64,000 nucleotides of DNA from Fibrobacteria bacterium. Its GTDB lineage: Bacteria > Fibrobacterota > Fibrobacteria > UBA5070. Of this stretch, positions 44,291 through 54,816 are shown piece by piece (within the stretch, counting starts at the first letter, position 1; each line of letters begins with the position of its first letter). The DNA is taken from NCBI GenBank assembly GCA_020633825.1, contig JACKCV010000002.1:62001-126000 (forward strand). Direction: 5' to 3'. The notes under the pieces are model-generated. The model worked only from the letters and a program-made list of their open reading frames with translations. It searched no databases and was not told the DNA's origin. Made by a program: the position numbers and the translations under genes.

Positions 44291-44952
44291 AGCCCTCCGC
44301 CGCCACCCCCTACCACCAGGCCGCCGAACCCGCCACCGCCGAAGCCCGCGCCGCCTTCGAGAAGGCCGCGTTCGCGGCCCTCGCAGAACGCTTCGGCGCC
44401 ACCCTCGATCCCCTCGACCAATGGGGATTGACGGCGGTGGTCGACCGTTCGCGGATCCGCGAAGTCCTCCAGTTCCTGCGGGACGATCCCTCCTTCCGGA
44501 TGGACACCCTCCTCGATTCCTGCGGAGTCGACTACCTGGAATACCCGGGCCACGACCTGCCGCGTTTCGCCGTGGTGTACATCCTCAAGAGCATGGTCGC
44601 CGTTTCGCATCGGCTGCGCCTCAAGGTCTGGGTCGAGGAGGACGACGCCGTCGTTCCTTCCGTCCACGATCTCTACGCTTCGGCCAACTGGCAGGAACGC
44701 GAGACCTGGGACCAGTACGGCATCGTGTTCGAGGGGCATCCCAATCTCAAGCGGTTGCTGAACCACGCCGATTTCGAGGGACACCCCCTGCGCAAGGACT
44801 ACCCGGCGCAGCGCCGTCAGTGGCTCCTGGCCAACGACCCCATGATCGACCAGCTCGAAGCCCGCCTTCGCGTCCTCGGCTACGAAATCCTGGAGTCGCC
44901 GGCCCCCACCTCGCCCTCGCTCGAGGAGACAAGTTTCGGGAGGAAGAAGTGA
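44287..44952 (+). CDS. nuoC: NADH-quinone oxidoreductase subunit C
   Basis: A 221-residue NuoC of the hydrophilic arm, without cofactors. The C-terminal signature is complete: NWQERETWDQYGIVFEGHP near residue 138, then LNHADFEGHPLRKDYP. The N-terminal ~35 residues are Ala/Glu-rich and not conserved. It overlaps nuoB and nuoD by four bases each. It is separate from nuoD, unlike the fused NuoCD of E. coli. Confidence 0.96.
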   Translation: MKPSAATPYHQAAEPATAEARAAFEKAAFAALAERFGATLDPLDQWGLTAVVDRSRIREVLQFLRDDPSFRMDTLLDSCGVDYLEYPGHDLPRFAVVYILKSMVAVSHRLRLKVWVEEDDAVVPSVHDLYASANWQERETWDQYGIVFEGHPNLKRLLNHADFEGHPLRKDYPAQRRQWLLANDPMIDQLEARLRVLGYEILESPAPTSPSLEETSFGRKK

Positions 44953-46142
44953 AGGTCATCACGCCCGAGGGCGACAAGGTCGAGCTTCTCACCGTCAACA
45001 TCGGTCCCAGCCATCCGGCCACCCACGGCGCGCTGCGCAACTTCGTGGCCCTCGACGGCGAGACCATCGTCGCCTCGGTGCCCGAGATCGGGTATCTGCA
45101 CCGCGGGTTCGAGAAGATGGTGGAGCGCGGAACCTACCAGCAGGTCCTTCCGTACACCGATCGCCTGAACTACTGCTCGGCCATCCTCAACAACATCGGA
45201 TTCTGCCACGCCGCCGAGACCATGTTCGGCGTCGAGATCCCCGAGCGCGCGACCACCCTCCGCGTCCTGCTGGGCGAACTGTCCCGCGTCATCGACCACC
45301 TGGTGTGCGTGGGTGCGGCTCTGGTCGACCTCGGTGCCCTGACGAACTACTGGTATTTCTTCAATCCCCGCGAAGACATCTACAAGATCTGGGAGAAGTT
45401 GTCGGGAGCCCGGCTGACCAACGCGTTCACGCGCGTCGGCGGTCTGTATCGCGACACCTATCCGGGATTCGAGGACGAGGTGCGCGCGGTGCTTCCCGTC
45501 GTGGAGAACGCCATCGGCGAAGTGCTGAAGCTGGTCGAACACAACCGCATCTTCCTCGATCGCACCCGCGGAGTCGCGGCGATCTCCGCCGAGCGAGCCA
45601 TCGCCTACGGCTGGACGGGCCCCTGCCTCCGCGCCACCGGCGTCGATCGCGACCTCCGCAAGGACGAGCCCTACATGGGCTACGACACCTACGACTTCCA
45701 GACCGTGGTGGGAAGCACCGGCGACACCTACGACCGCCTGATGGTGCGCATGTTCGAGATGCTCGAATCGATCTCCATCTGCCGCCAGGCCCTGGACCGG
45801 TTGCGCCCCGGGCCGGTGAACACCTCCGACGCCCGTCTTTCGCTTCCCGGCCAGGACAAGGCCTACCACGACATGGAAGCCCTGATCAACCACTTCAAGC
45901 TGGTCTACGAAGGGGTCCGTCCCCCGGCCGGCGAGTATTACGGGGCCACCGAGGCCGGCAATGGCGAGCTGGGCTTCCTGATCGTCTCCGACGGCACCGG
46001 GCGCCCCTACCGCGTCAAGGTCCGTCCGCCTTGCTTCACCCAGTTCTCGGCCTACCACGAAATGGTCGAGGGCGGACTCGTCGCCGATTCCGTCGCCTGC
46101 CTTTCCAGCCTGAACATCGTCGCCGGCGAGCTCGACCGCTGA
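44949..46142 (+). CDS. nuoD: NADH-quinone oxidoreductase subunit D
   Basis: A 397-residue NuoD (49-kDa subunit) that forms the quinone site with NuoB. Core motifs: GPSHPATHGALR near residue 19, EIGYLHRGFEKM near 47, TDRLNYCS near 70 and the DxxR-type C-terminus. Full length. Start is GTG, inside the nuoC stop. The catalytic His and Tyr of the quinone pocket (HPATHG, Tyr in the LPYTDRLNY stretch) are present. Confidence 0.97.
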   Translation: MKVITPEGDKVELLTVNIGPSHPATHGALRNFVALDGETIVASVPEIGYLHRGFEKMVERGTYQQVLPYTDRLNYCSAILNNIGFCHAAETMFGVEIPERATTLRVLLGELSRVIDHLVCVGAALVDLGALTNYWYFFNPREDIYKIWEKLSGARLTNAFTRVGGLYRDTYPGFEDEVRAVLPVVENAIGEVLKLVEHNRIFLDRTRGVAAISAERAIAYGWTGPCLRATGVDRDLRKDEPYMGYDTYDFQTVVGSTGDTYDRLMVRMFEMLESISICRQALDRLRPGPVNTSDARLSLPGQDKAYHDMEALINHFKLVYEGVRPPAGEYYGATEAGNGELGFLIVSDGTGRPYRVKVRPPCFTQFSAYHEMVEGGLVADSVACLSSLNIVAGELDR

Positions 46143-46149
46143 GGAATCC

Positions 46150-47091
46150 ATGAGCCATCATCCCGTACACGTCGAACAACCCTCCGATGCCGAGATCCTT
46201 CCCAGGCTCGAAACGCCCGGTGTCTTGTCCCGCGTCGAGGAACTGATCCGACGCTACCCGGTCAAGCGCGCCGCGTTGCTGCAGGTGTTGTGGCTCGCCC
46301 AGGAAACCCTCGGTTGGCTTCCCAACGTGGCCATCCGCTGGTCGGCGGAGAAGTGCGAAGTGAGCCCCGTCCACGCCTACGGCGTGAGCCTGTTCTACAC
46401 GATGTACAAGAAGGTGCCCACGGGGCGGTTCTTCCTGCAGATCTGTCAGAACGTGTCCTGCCACATCCAGGGGGCCGAGGCGGTGATCGCGCACGCCGAG
46501 AAGGTCCTGGGTGTCGACAGCCACGGCGGGAACACCGAGGACGGTCTGTTCACCCTCCTGAGGGTCGAGTGTCTGGGCGCCTGCGGGAACGGTCCGGTGT
46601 TGCAGGTCAACGACTCCTTCGCCACCGACGTGGTCGACGGCGAACTCGCCATGCCGATCGGCGTGGGACTCGACCCTGAAAGGTTCGATCGCATCGTGGA
46701 GTGGTGCCGCCGCCGCGCCGCCGAACTGCCCGAGGAACCCGTCCGCGACGCCCTGGGGGACATCCTCGTGGGAACCGACGGACATCCGGGAGCCACTGGA
46801 GCCTCCGCGGAAGTCCAGGGATCCTACGCACCGCCCCCTCCCGCCTTGGCCGTCACGGCCAGCAACGTGGAGGAGGGAAGGACGAAGGTCACCTGGAAGG
46901 CGGCCCCTGAAACCACGGTCCTCCATTTGGAAACGCGCCAGGGCGGGGGAGAGTTCGCCGAGGTCGCCTCCCTGTCCGGCAAGGACAAGGAATGGATCGG
47001 GGAGTTGCCCGCGGGAGCGGAGATCCGCATCGTCGCCGAAACCGCCGGAGTCCGCGCCAAGCCCTCCAACATCGCCAAGGGAATCGCCTGA
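46150..47091 (+). CDS. nuoE: NADH-quinone oxidoreductase subunit E with fibronectin-III-like extension
   Basis: A 313-residue protein, far longer than the usual ~160-175. The NuoE core (1-~200) has the thioredoxin-like domain with N1a ligands CxxxxC (ICQNVSC) and CxxxC (ECLGAC). After a Pro-rich linker (about 222-230), residues ~231-313 look like one fibronectin type III domain (ALAVTASNVEEGRTKVTWKA, FAEVASLSG, AGAEIRIVAETAGVRAKPS). The frame is uninterrupted and the extension ends one base into nuoF, so it is not a sequencing artefact. Its role is unknown. Confidence 0.93.
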   Translation: MSHHPVHVEQPSDAEILPRLETPGVLSRVEELIRRYPVKRAALLQVLWLAQETLGWLPNVAIRWSAEKCEVSPVHAYGVSLFYTMYKKVPTGRFFLQICQNVSCHIQGAEAVIAHAEKVLGVDSHGGNTEDGLFTLLRVECLGACGNGPVLQVNDSFATDVVDGELAMPIGVGLDPERFDRIVEWCRRRAAELPEEPVRDALGDILVGTDGHPGATGASAEVQGSYAPPPPALAVTASNVEEGRTKVTWKAAPETTVLHLETRQGGGEFAEVASLSGKDKEWIGELPAGAEIRIVAETAGVRAKPSNIAKGIA

Positions 47092-48394
47092 TGGCCACGC
47101 TCACCGTCACCCAGAATTTCGGCAAGGGAGCGCGCGACCTCGAGGTATACCGTTCCCTCGGCGGGTACGGTTCCATCTCCTCCCGTCTGTTCGACCTCTC
47201 CCAGTTCGAACTGATCGACCTGGTTTCCCGTTCGGGCCTGCGCGGGCGCGGCGGGGCGGGATTCCCGACGGGCATGAAGTGGTCGTTCGTTCCCCGCAAT
47301 TCCGGCAAGCCCGTCTATCTGGTGGTCAACGCCGACGAAGGCGAGCCCGGGACGTTCAAGGACCACGTCCTCATGCAGGAGGATCCCCATCGCCTGATCG
47401 AGGGGATGATCGTGTGCGGCTGGGCCCTGGGGGTCCGCACCGCCTACATCTACGTTCGCGGCGAGTTCCTGCCCGCCATCGAAACCCTCAACGCGGCCCT
47501 CAAGCAGGCCTATGCCGCAGGGTTGCTCGGCAAGAACATCGGGGGTTCCGGGTACAGCCTCGACATCTACGTCCACCGTGGCGCGGGAGCCTACATCTGC
47601 GGCGAAGAGACCGCGCTCATCAACTCCCTGGAAGGATTCAAGGGCCAGCCCCGGCTCAAGCCCCCCTTCCCGGCCGTCTCGGGGGCGTTCGCTTCTCCGA
47701 CCTGCGTGAACAACGTCGAGACCTTGATGGCCCTCCCCTGGATCCTCGAACACGGACCGGAGGCCTACCAGGCCCTGGGAACTCCCAAGTCCGGCGGCAC
47801 CAAGGTGTTCTCGGTCTCCGGCGACGTGAAACGCCCCGGCGTGTACGAGGTCCCCATGGGGACGCCCTTGATGGAGCTCCTCGAGAGCCCCGAGCTCTGC
47901 CAGGGGATCGTGGGGGAGCTCAAGGGGGTCATCCCCGGAGGATCCTCCTCGCCGGTCCTCACCGCCGAGGAGGCTCGCAAGGCCAACCTCGACTACGAGG
48001 CCCTCGCCGCCCTCAAGACCATGCTGGGATCCGGGGCCGTGGTGGCCTTCAACACCGAGCGCAGCGCGGTGGGCATGCTCACCTCCCTCACCCGATTCTA
48101 CGCGCATGAATCCTGCGGGCAGTGCACGCCCTGCCGCGAGGGCACGGGATACGCCGATCGCATCATGAAGACCATCGCCTCCGGCAAGGGGCGCGAGGGC
48201 GACCTCGACCACATGCTGGACCTGGCCGCGAACTTCAGCTACACCACCATCTGCCCGCTGGCCATCGCCGACGCCTGGCCGATCGAGAACTTCATCGGCA
48301 AGTTCCGTCCGGAGTTCGAGGCAGAGGTGGCCAAGAATCCCGACCGCGGCTCGCCGCGCGTGACCAAGGACTTCCGTCCGGGAGCGTTCTGGTA

Positions 48395-48395
<1 letters not shown>
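47091..48395 (+). CDS. nuoF: NADH-quinone oxidoreductase subunit F
   Basis: A 434-residue NuoF carrying FMN and cluster N3, the NADH entry point. FMN/NADH motifs GRGGAGFPTG near residue 53 and NADEGEPGTFKDH near 81; N3 ligands in CGQCTPCREG near 344 and a Cys in TICPLA near 387. Length matches the family. It overlaps nuoE and nuoG by one base each (TGATG and TAATG). Confidence 0.97.
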
Positions 48396-50028
<1,633 letters not shown>

Positions 50029-50032
<4 letters not shown>

Positions 50033-51381
50033 CCGACCTGCTCACGTTGCCGTTTCTGGTCACCTGCGCCAAATTCGGCTTGGCCTTCATCCCTCTCATG
50101 CTCCTGCCCTTCCTGATCTGGGGGGAGCGCAAGGGAGCTTCGCTCATCCAGGATCGCATCGGCCCCAACCGCGCCGCGATCCCCCTGATGGGCGGACTTC
50201 GCATGTTCGGGTTCATCCACAACATGTCCGACGGCATCAAGCTGTTCTTCAAGGAAAGCTTCGTTCCGGCGCACGCCCACAAGTTCTGGTACTTCCTCGC
50301 CCCGATGATCCCCATCATCATCGCCATGCTCGCTCCTTCGGTGATTCCCTGGTTCGCTCCCATGACGGTGCAGGGTCCTTCGGGCTGGGTCTCGATCTCG
50401 GGCCAAAACCTCGATGCCGATGCGGGTGTCCTGGTCCTGTTCGCGCTGTCGGGCCTCTCGGTCTACGGAGTGGTCCTCGGATCCTGGGCCTCGAACTCCA
50501 AATACGCACTCCTCGGTGGCATGCGGGCCTCGGCGATGATGGTCTCCTACGAAGTCTCCATGGGGCTGTCCGCCGCCGGGATCTTCCTGTTGGCGGGATC
50601 GTTCGGTCTCACGCAGATCGTCGAGTGGCAGGGTTCCAATCCCTTCCTGTGGGGCTGGGCCCTGCAGCCGGTGGGATTCGTCCTTTTCCTGGTGTCGCTG
50701 TTCGCCGAGACCGGGCGTCCTCCCTTCGACGTCGCGGAAGGGGAATCCGAAATCGTGGCCGGATACTTCGTGGAATATTCCGCGGTCCGGTTCGCCCTCT
50801 ACTACATGGGCGAGTACGCTCACATCGTGATCGCCTCGGCCCTGGTCAGCACCCTCTTCCTGGGAGGTTACCAGGTTCCCTTCCTGCCCACCGAGACCAT
50901 CCGGGCCAACCTGGGCGTGGTCGGCGGGGGCGTCCTGGCCCTGCTTGGATTGGGAGTCGGGGCGATTTCGCTGAAGATCCGTCGCTGGGCGCGCATCTAC
51001 ACCACCCTGAAGGCGTCCGATGCCGCCGACCGGGCCCGCGAGTACGGATTCCTGGCCACCGTGTCCTCCGTCAAGGCCGTGGTGTTGCTGGTTTCCGCTC
51101 TGGCGGTCGGGTTCCTGGTGCGAACCACTCCCGCCGAAGTCGCTGGCGATCTCGTGCACTGGCCGCTGTGGGTCAACGCCGCGACCGCTCTGGTCCAGCT
51201 GGGTGTCCTGCTGGTCAAGACCGCCATCATCTGCTGGGTGTTCATCTGGGTCCGCTGGACCCTTCCCCGCTTCCGCTACGACCAGATCATGTCCTTGGGA
51301 TGGAAGGTGATGCTCAACGTGGCCCTGGTGAACCTGTTGATCACGGCCCTGGTGGCCAAGCTCCTGGTGGGAGGTCGCTGA
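50029..51381 (+). CDS. nuoH: NADH-quinone oxidoreductase subunit H
   Basis: A 450-residue NuoH, larger than the usual ~325-350. Conserved parts: WGERKGASLIQDRIGPNRA near residue 31, MSDGIKLFFKE near 65 and FAETGRPPFDVAEGESEIVAGYFVEYS near 225. Extra sequence lies at about 105-145 (loop PMTVQGPSGWVSISG) and in a longer loop around 300-365 with charged residues (RRWARIYTTLKASDAADRARE). It links the quinone site to the proton path. GTG start overlaps the nuoG stop (GTGA). Confidence 0.96.
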
Positions 51382-51956
51382 TGGCGCGTGTCGTCCCTCG
51401 TCCGGAAATGACCCTCGCCGAGAAGGCGTACATCCCCGAGATCCTCCGCGGGATGAGGGTGACCTGGTCCCACTTCCTCAAGGGCTTCAACGAGCCCGAG
51501 ACCCTCCCCGTGCAATCCTACCCGGAAGTGCAGTGGGAGATCGACCGGAACTACCGCGCCAAGCATCGTTTGATGAAGCGGCCGGACGGCGAGCCGCGCT
51601 GCGTCGCCTGCTTCATGTGCTCGACGGCCTGCCCGGCCCGTTGCATCCACATCGAAGCGACGGAATCCGACGATCCTCGCATCGAAAAGAAGCCAGCGAA
51701 ATTCGACATCGACCTCCTCGTCTGCGTGTTCTGCGGCCTGTGCGCGGAGGCGTGCCCCGTCGACGCCATCCGGATGGACACCAAGGTGATCGCGTTGGCC
51801 GCCGACACCCGCGGGAAGTTCGTCGCCACCAAGGAGCAGCTCCTGGACTGGAATCCCGCCGACTATCCCGCCTCCGACACCCAGAGCCAGAAGGCCCCGG
51901 GGGGGCTTCTCAATGCAGAGGCCCGCGCTCGCTGGGCCCAGGGAGACGCGACATGA
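51381..51956 (+). CDS. nuoI: NADH-quinone oxidoreductase subunit I
   Basis: A 191-residue NuoI with two 4Fe-4S clusters (N6a, N6b). Both CxxCxxCxxxCP motifs are intact: CVACFMCSTACP near residue 75 and CVFCGLCAEACP near 114. It overlaps nuoH by one base and nuoJ by four. The N-terminal ~60 residues hold the GMRVTWSHFLKGF segment common to the family. Confidence 0.96.
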   Translation: MARVVPRPEMTLAEKAYIPEILRGMRVTWSHFLKGFNEPETLPVQSYPEVQWEIDRNYRAKHRLMKRPDGEPRCVACFMCSTACPARCIHIEATESDDPRIEKKPAKFDIDLLVCVFCGLCAEACPVDAIRMDTKVIALAADTRGKFVATKEQLLDWNPADYPASDTQSQKAPGGLLNAEARARWAQGDAT

Positions 51957-52486
51957 TCGCCCAGGTCTATTTCGGGCTCTTCGCCCTTGTGGCGGTTCTG
52001 TGCGGCGCCACCCTCGTGTTCGCCCGGCATCCGCTCAACGGGGCCATGGCCCTGGTCGGGGCGATGGTGTCGCTTTCGGGGATCTACGCCCTCATCCAGT
52101 CTCCGTTCCTGGCGACCTTGCAGGTCCTGGTGTACGCCGGGGCCATCATGATGCTGGTGGTCTTCGTGATCATGGTCCTCAACACGGCCAAGGATTCCAA
52201 GACTCCCGGCATCGACCTCGTGGGGATCCTCATGAGCGTGGTCGCGTTCGCCTTCGGACTGGTCTTCACGGGCGTCCTCGCCCGCACCCCTGTCGAGGCC
52301 CGTGCCGACAGTCCGCGAGGAACCGTCCAGGCCATCGCCGATACCCTCTTCCCCGTCCATGGACAATCGGCCTGGCCGCTCCTGTTCCTGGCGGTGGGGT
52401 TGGTGCTGCTCACCGCGATCGTGGGAGCCGTCCTTTTGTCCAAGCGCCGTCTCGAATCCCCGATCTCCGTGGAGGACCACGCCTGA
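51953..52486 (+). CDS. nuoJ: NADH-quinone oxidoreductase subunit J
   Basis: A 177-residue membrane subunit with five helices. Signature LVYAGAIMMLVVFVIMVLN near residue 58 is the family motif with a pi-bulge helix. HPLNGAMALVGAMVS opens the second helix. It is part of the proton path between NuoH and the antiporter-like subunits. Start ATG lies in the nuoI stop (ATGA). Confidence 0.95.
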   Translation: MIAQVYFGLFALVAVLCGATLVFARHPLNGAMALVGAMVSLSGIYALIQSPFLATLQVLVYAGAIMMLVVFVIMVLNTAKDSKTPGIDLVGILMSVVAFAFGLVFTGVLARTPVEARADSPRGTVQAIADTLFPVHGQSAWPLLFLAVGLVLLTAIVGAVLLSKRRLESPISVEDHA

Positions 52487-52800
52487 TGGAAATCTCCATC
52501 GTTCATCTCCAGCTCCTGGCCGCGGTCCTGTTCGCCCTGGGACTGGCCGCCGCTCTGGGGCGTCGCAATCTCTTCTTCGTCCTGATGGGCGTGGAATTGA
52601 TGCTCAATGCCGCCAACCTTTCCTTCCTGGCATGGAGCCGGACCTTCCCGGGACGCTCCGCTTTGGATGGCCAGGTGGCCCCCTTGTTCGTCATCGCCGT
52701 GGCCGCCGCCGAAGCCTGCGTGGGTCTGGCCATGTTGATGTCGGTCTTCCGCAACCGCGAAAGCCTCGACACCGACGACTTTTCCCGGATGAAGGAGTAA
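52486..52800 (+). CDS. nuoK: NADH-quinone oxidoreductase subunit K
   Basis: A 104-residue, three-helix subunit. The two membrane Glu residues needed for proton transfer are seen in GVELMLNAANLSF near residue 35 and AAAEACVGLAML near 72. Length fits the family (100-105). It overlaps nuoJ by one base and is followed by nuoL after three bases. Confidence 0.96.
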   Translation: MEISIVHLQLLAAVLFALGLAAALGRRNLFFVLMGVELMLNAANLSFLAWSRTFPGRSALDGQVAPLFVIAVAAAEACVGLAMLMSVFRNRESLDTDDFSRMKE

Positions 52801-52803
52801 GCC

Positions 52804-54816
52804 GTGCATTCGCCCCTGTTGTGGCTCCTGCCAGTCCTGCCTCTGCTTGGCTTCCTGGTCAACGGGATCCTGTCCCTCTCCACGGCCCGCACATCCCACG
52901 GACCTTCGCGTGGACTCTCCGGGTTCGTGGCCGTCCTGTTCCCGGCCCTTTCCTTCGGCTTGAGCCTTTGGTTGTTCCAGCGCTTGAGCCACGATGCGGC
53001 TTCCATCCACGAGACCAACGTGAATCTGGGGCTCCACTTGTCGGAAGTGGTCCGATACGTGCAACCGCTGTGGTCCTGGTTCTCCGTGGGGGATGCGAAC
53101 GTGGGTTTCGGGTTCGCCTACGACGCCCTCACGGGCATCATGCTCCTGTTCATCACGGGGATCGGGACTCTGATCCATCTCTATTCCCTGGGGTACATGG
53201 CCCACGATCGCGGGCATGCCCGGTTCCTGGCCTACCTGAGCTTGTTCCTGGCGAACATGATCGTGCTCGTCCTCGGGGACGGGCCCCTCGTGACCTTCCT
53301 CGGCTGGGAAGGCGTGGGGTTGTGCTCCTATCTGCTGATCGGCTTCTGGCACGAAGACCTCGCCAACGGGGCCGCGGCCCGGAAGGCCTTCCTCGTCAAT
53401 CGCGTGGGCGACCTCGGATTCTTGCTGGGCCTGTTCTTCCTGTGGCAGATCCTCGGCCCGACCGTTCCCTTCACCTACCAGGGCATCTCCGAGTGGTTCC
53501 GGGATCCCGCCCACCTGGCCATGGTGGGCCAGGGGAGTGTCGCGGCTCTGCTCACGGCGTCCACCCTCCTGCTGTTCCTGGGTTGCACCGGCAAGAGTGC
53601 CCAGATCCCTCTTCTGACCTGGCTCCCCGATGCGATGGCGGGTCCGACCCCCGTTTCCGCCCTCATCCACGCGGCCACCATGGTGACCTCGGGGGTCTTC
53701 CTCCTCGGGCGGATGTCGGATGTCTTCGTCGCGGCCCCTTTCACCATGCACGTCATCGCGGTCATCGGTGCCGCCACCGCGTTGTGGGCCGCCGTGACGG
53801 GTTTCGTCCAGACCGACATCAAGAAGGTCCTGGCCTACTCCACGGTCAGCCAGCTGGGCTACATGTTCCTGGCGGTCGGCGTCGGGGCGTTCGATGCCGG
53901 CCTGTTCCACGTCTTCACCCACGCGTTCTTCAAGGCCGTCCTGTTCCTCGGAGCCGGTTCCGTGATCCACGCCCTCGGGGGTGAGCAGGACATGCGTCGC
54001 ATGGGTGGCCTGGCCCGCAAGCTTCCGCTCACCTTCGCCGCGATGTTCGCCGGGTGGTACGCGATCACGGGGCTTCCCGGCGGCGCGGGCTTCTGGTCGA
54101 AGGATCTGATCCTCGAAAAGACCTGGATGCACGGAGGGTGGGCGCTGTACGTGGTGGCCATCTTCACCGCCGTCCTCACGGCCGTGTACATGACTCGGCT
54201 CATGATCCTCGTCTTCTGGTCGCCTTCCCGCGTCGATCCCGAAGTGGAGCACCACGTCCACGAGTCGCCCTGGTCCATGGCTCTTCCCCTGGTGATCTTG
54301 GGCCTGGGCTCCCTCGGTGCCGGGTTCGCCTGGGCATCCCTGGTTCCCGGGGTCGATTGGTTCGCGCGCACGCTCGCTCCGGTGGTCGGTCCCGCACAGG
54401 ATCTCCTTGCCGGTCCCGAGGCCCACCATCCTCCGGTCGCCCTCTTGCTGGCCCTGGGATTGATGGCCGCCTTCGGTGGCATCGTGCTTTCCTTCGTGCT
54501 GTTCCGCAGCGGCTCCTATCGGGAAACCGAGTCCGGGGAGCTTCCCTTCCTCTCCAGGTTCTGGACCCTCCTGTTCGACCACCTCCACGCCGTCGTCGCC
54601 GTCTGGCCGGTGCTCGTGGTCTCCTGGATCCTGGACAAGGTGCTGAACCCGCTGTTGTTCGGTCTGGTGCGGTTGGTGGGATACCTGGTCGAGGTGTTCG
54701 GCTGGTTGTTCCGGGCTCTGCAGTTCTCGCGGTTGAGGTTGAACATGGGGCTCTCCGCCAGCGGCGCCCTCCTGGTCCTCCTCGGCTACATCCTGGTGAA
54801 GGAGTTGCTCAAGTGA
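52804..54816 (+). CDS. nuoL: NADH-quinone oxidoreductase subunit L
   Basis: A 670-residue antiporter-like subunit with the long lateral helix at its C-terminus. Conserved motifs: FLGWEGVGLCSYLLIGFW near residue 165, GKSAQIPLLTWLPDAMAGP near 263 with the essential Lys, ALIHAATMVTSGVFLL near 287. Length is typical. GTG start; its stop overlaps nuoM (GTGA). It should pump one proton. Confidence 0.97.
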   Translation: MHSPLLWLLPVLPLLGFLVNGILSLSTARTSHGPSRGLSGFVAVLFPALSFGLSLWLFQRLSHDAASIHETNVNLGLHLSEVVRYVQPLWSWFSVGDANVGFGFAYDALTGIMLLFITGIGTLIHLYSLGYMAHDRGHARFLAYLSLFLANMIVLVLGDGPLVTFLGWEGVGLCSYLLIGFWHEDLANGAAARKAFLVNRVGDLGFLLGLFFLWQILGPTVPFTYQGISEWFRDPAHLAMVGQGSVAALLTASTLLLFLGCTGKSAQIPLLTWLPDAMAGPTPVSALIHAATMVTSGVFLLGRMSDVFVAAPFTMHVIAVIGAATALWAAVTGFVQTDIKKVLAYSTVSQLGYMFLAVGVGAFDAGLFHVFTHAFFKAVLFLGAGSVIHALGGEQDMRRMGGLARKLPLTFAAMFAGWYAITGLPGGAGFWSKDLILEKTWMHGGWALYVVAIFTAVLTAVYMTRLMILVFWSPSRVDPEVEHHVHESPWSMALPLVILGLGSLGAGFAWASLVPGVDWFARTLAPVVGPAQDLLAGPEAHHPPVALLLALGLMAAFGGIVLSFVLFRSGSYRETESGELPFLSRFWTLLFDHLHAVVAVWPVLVVSWILDKVLNPLLFGLVRLVGYLVEVFGWLFRALQFSRLRLNMGLSASGALLVLLGYILVKELLK

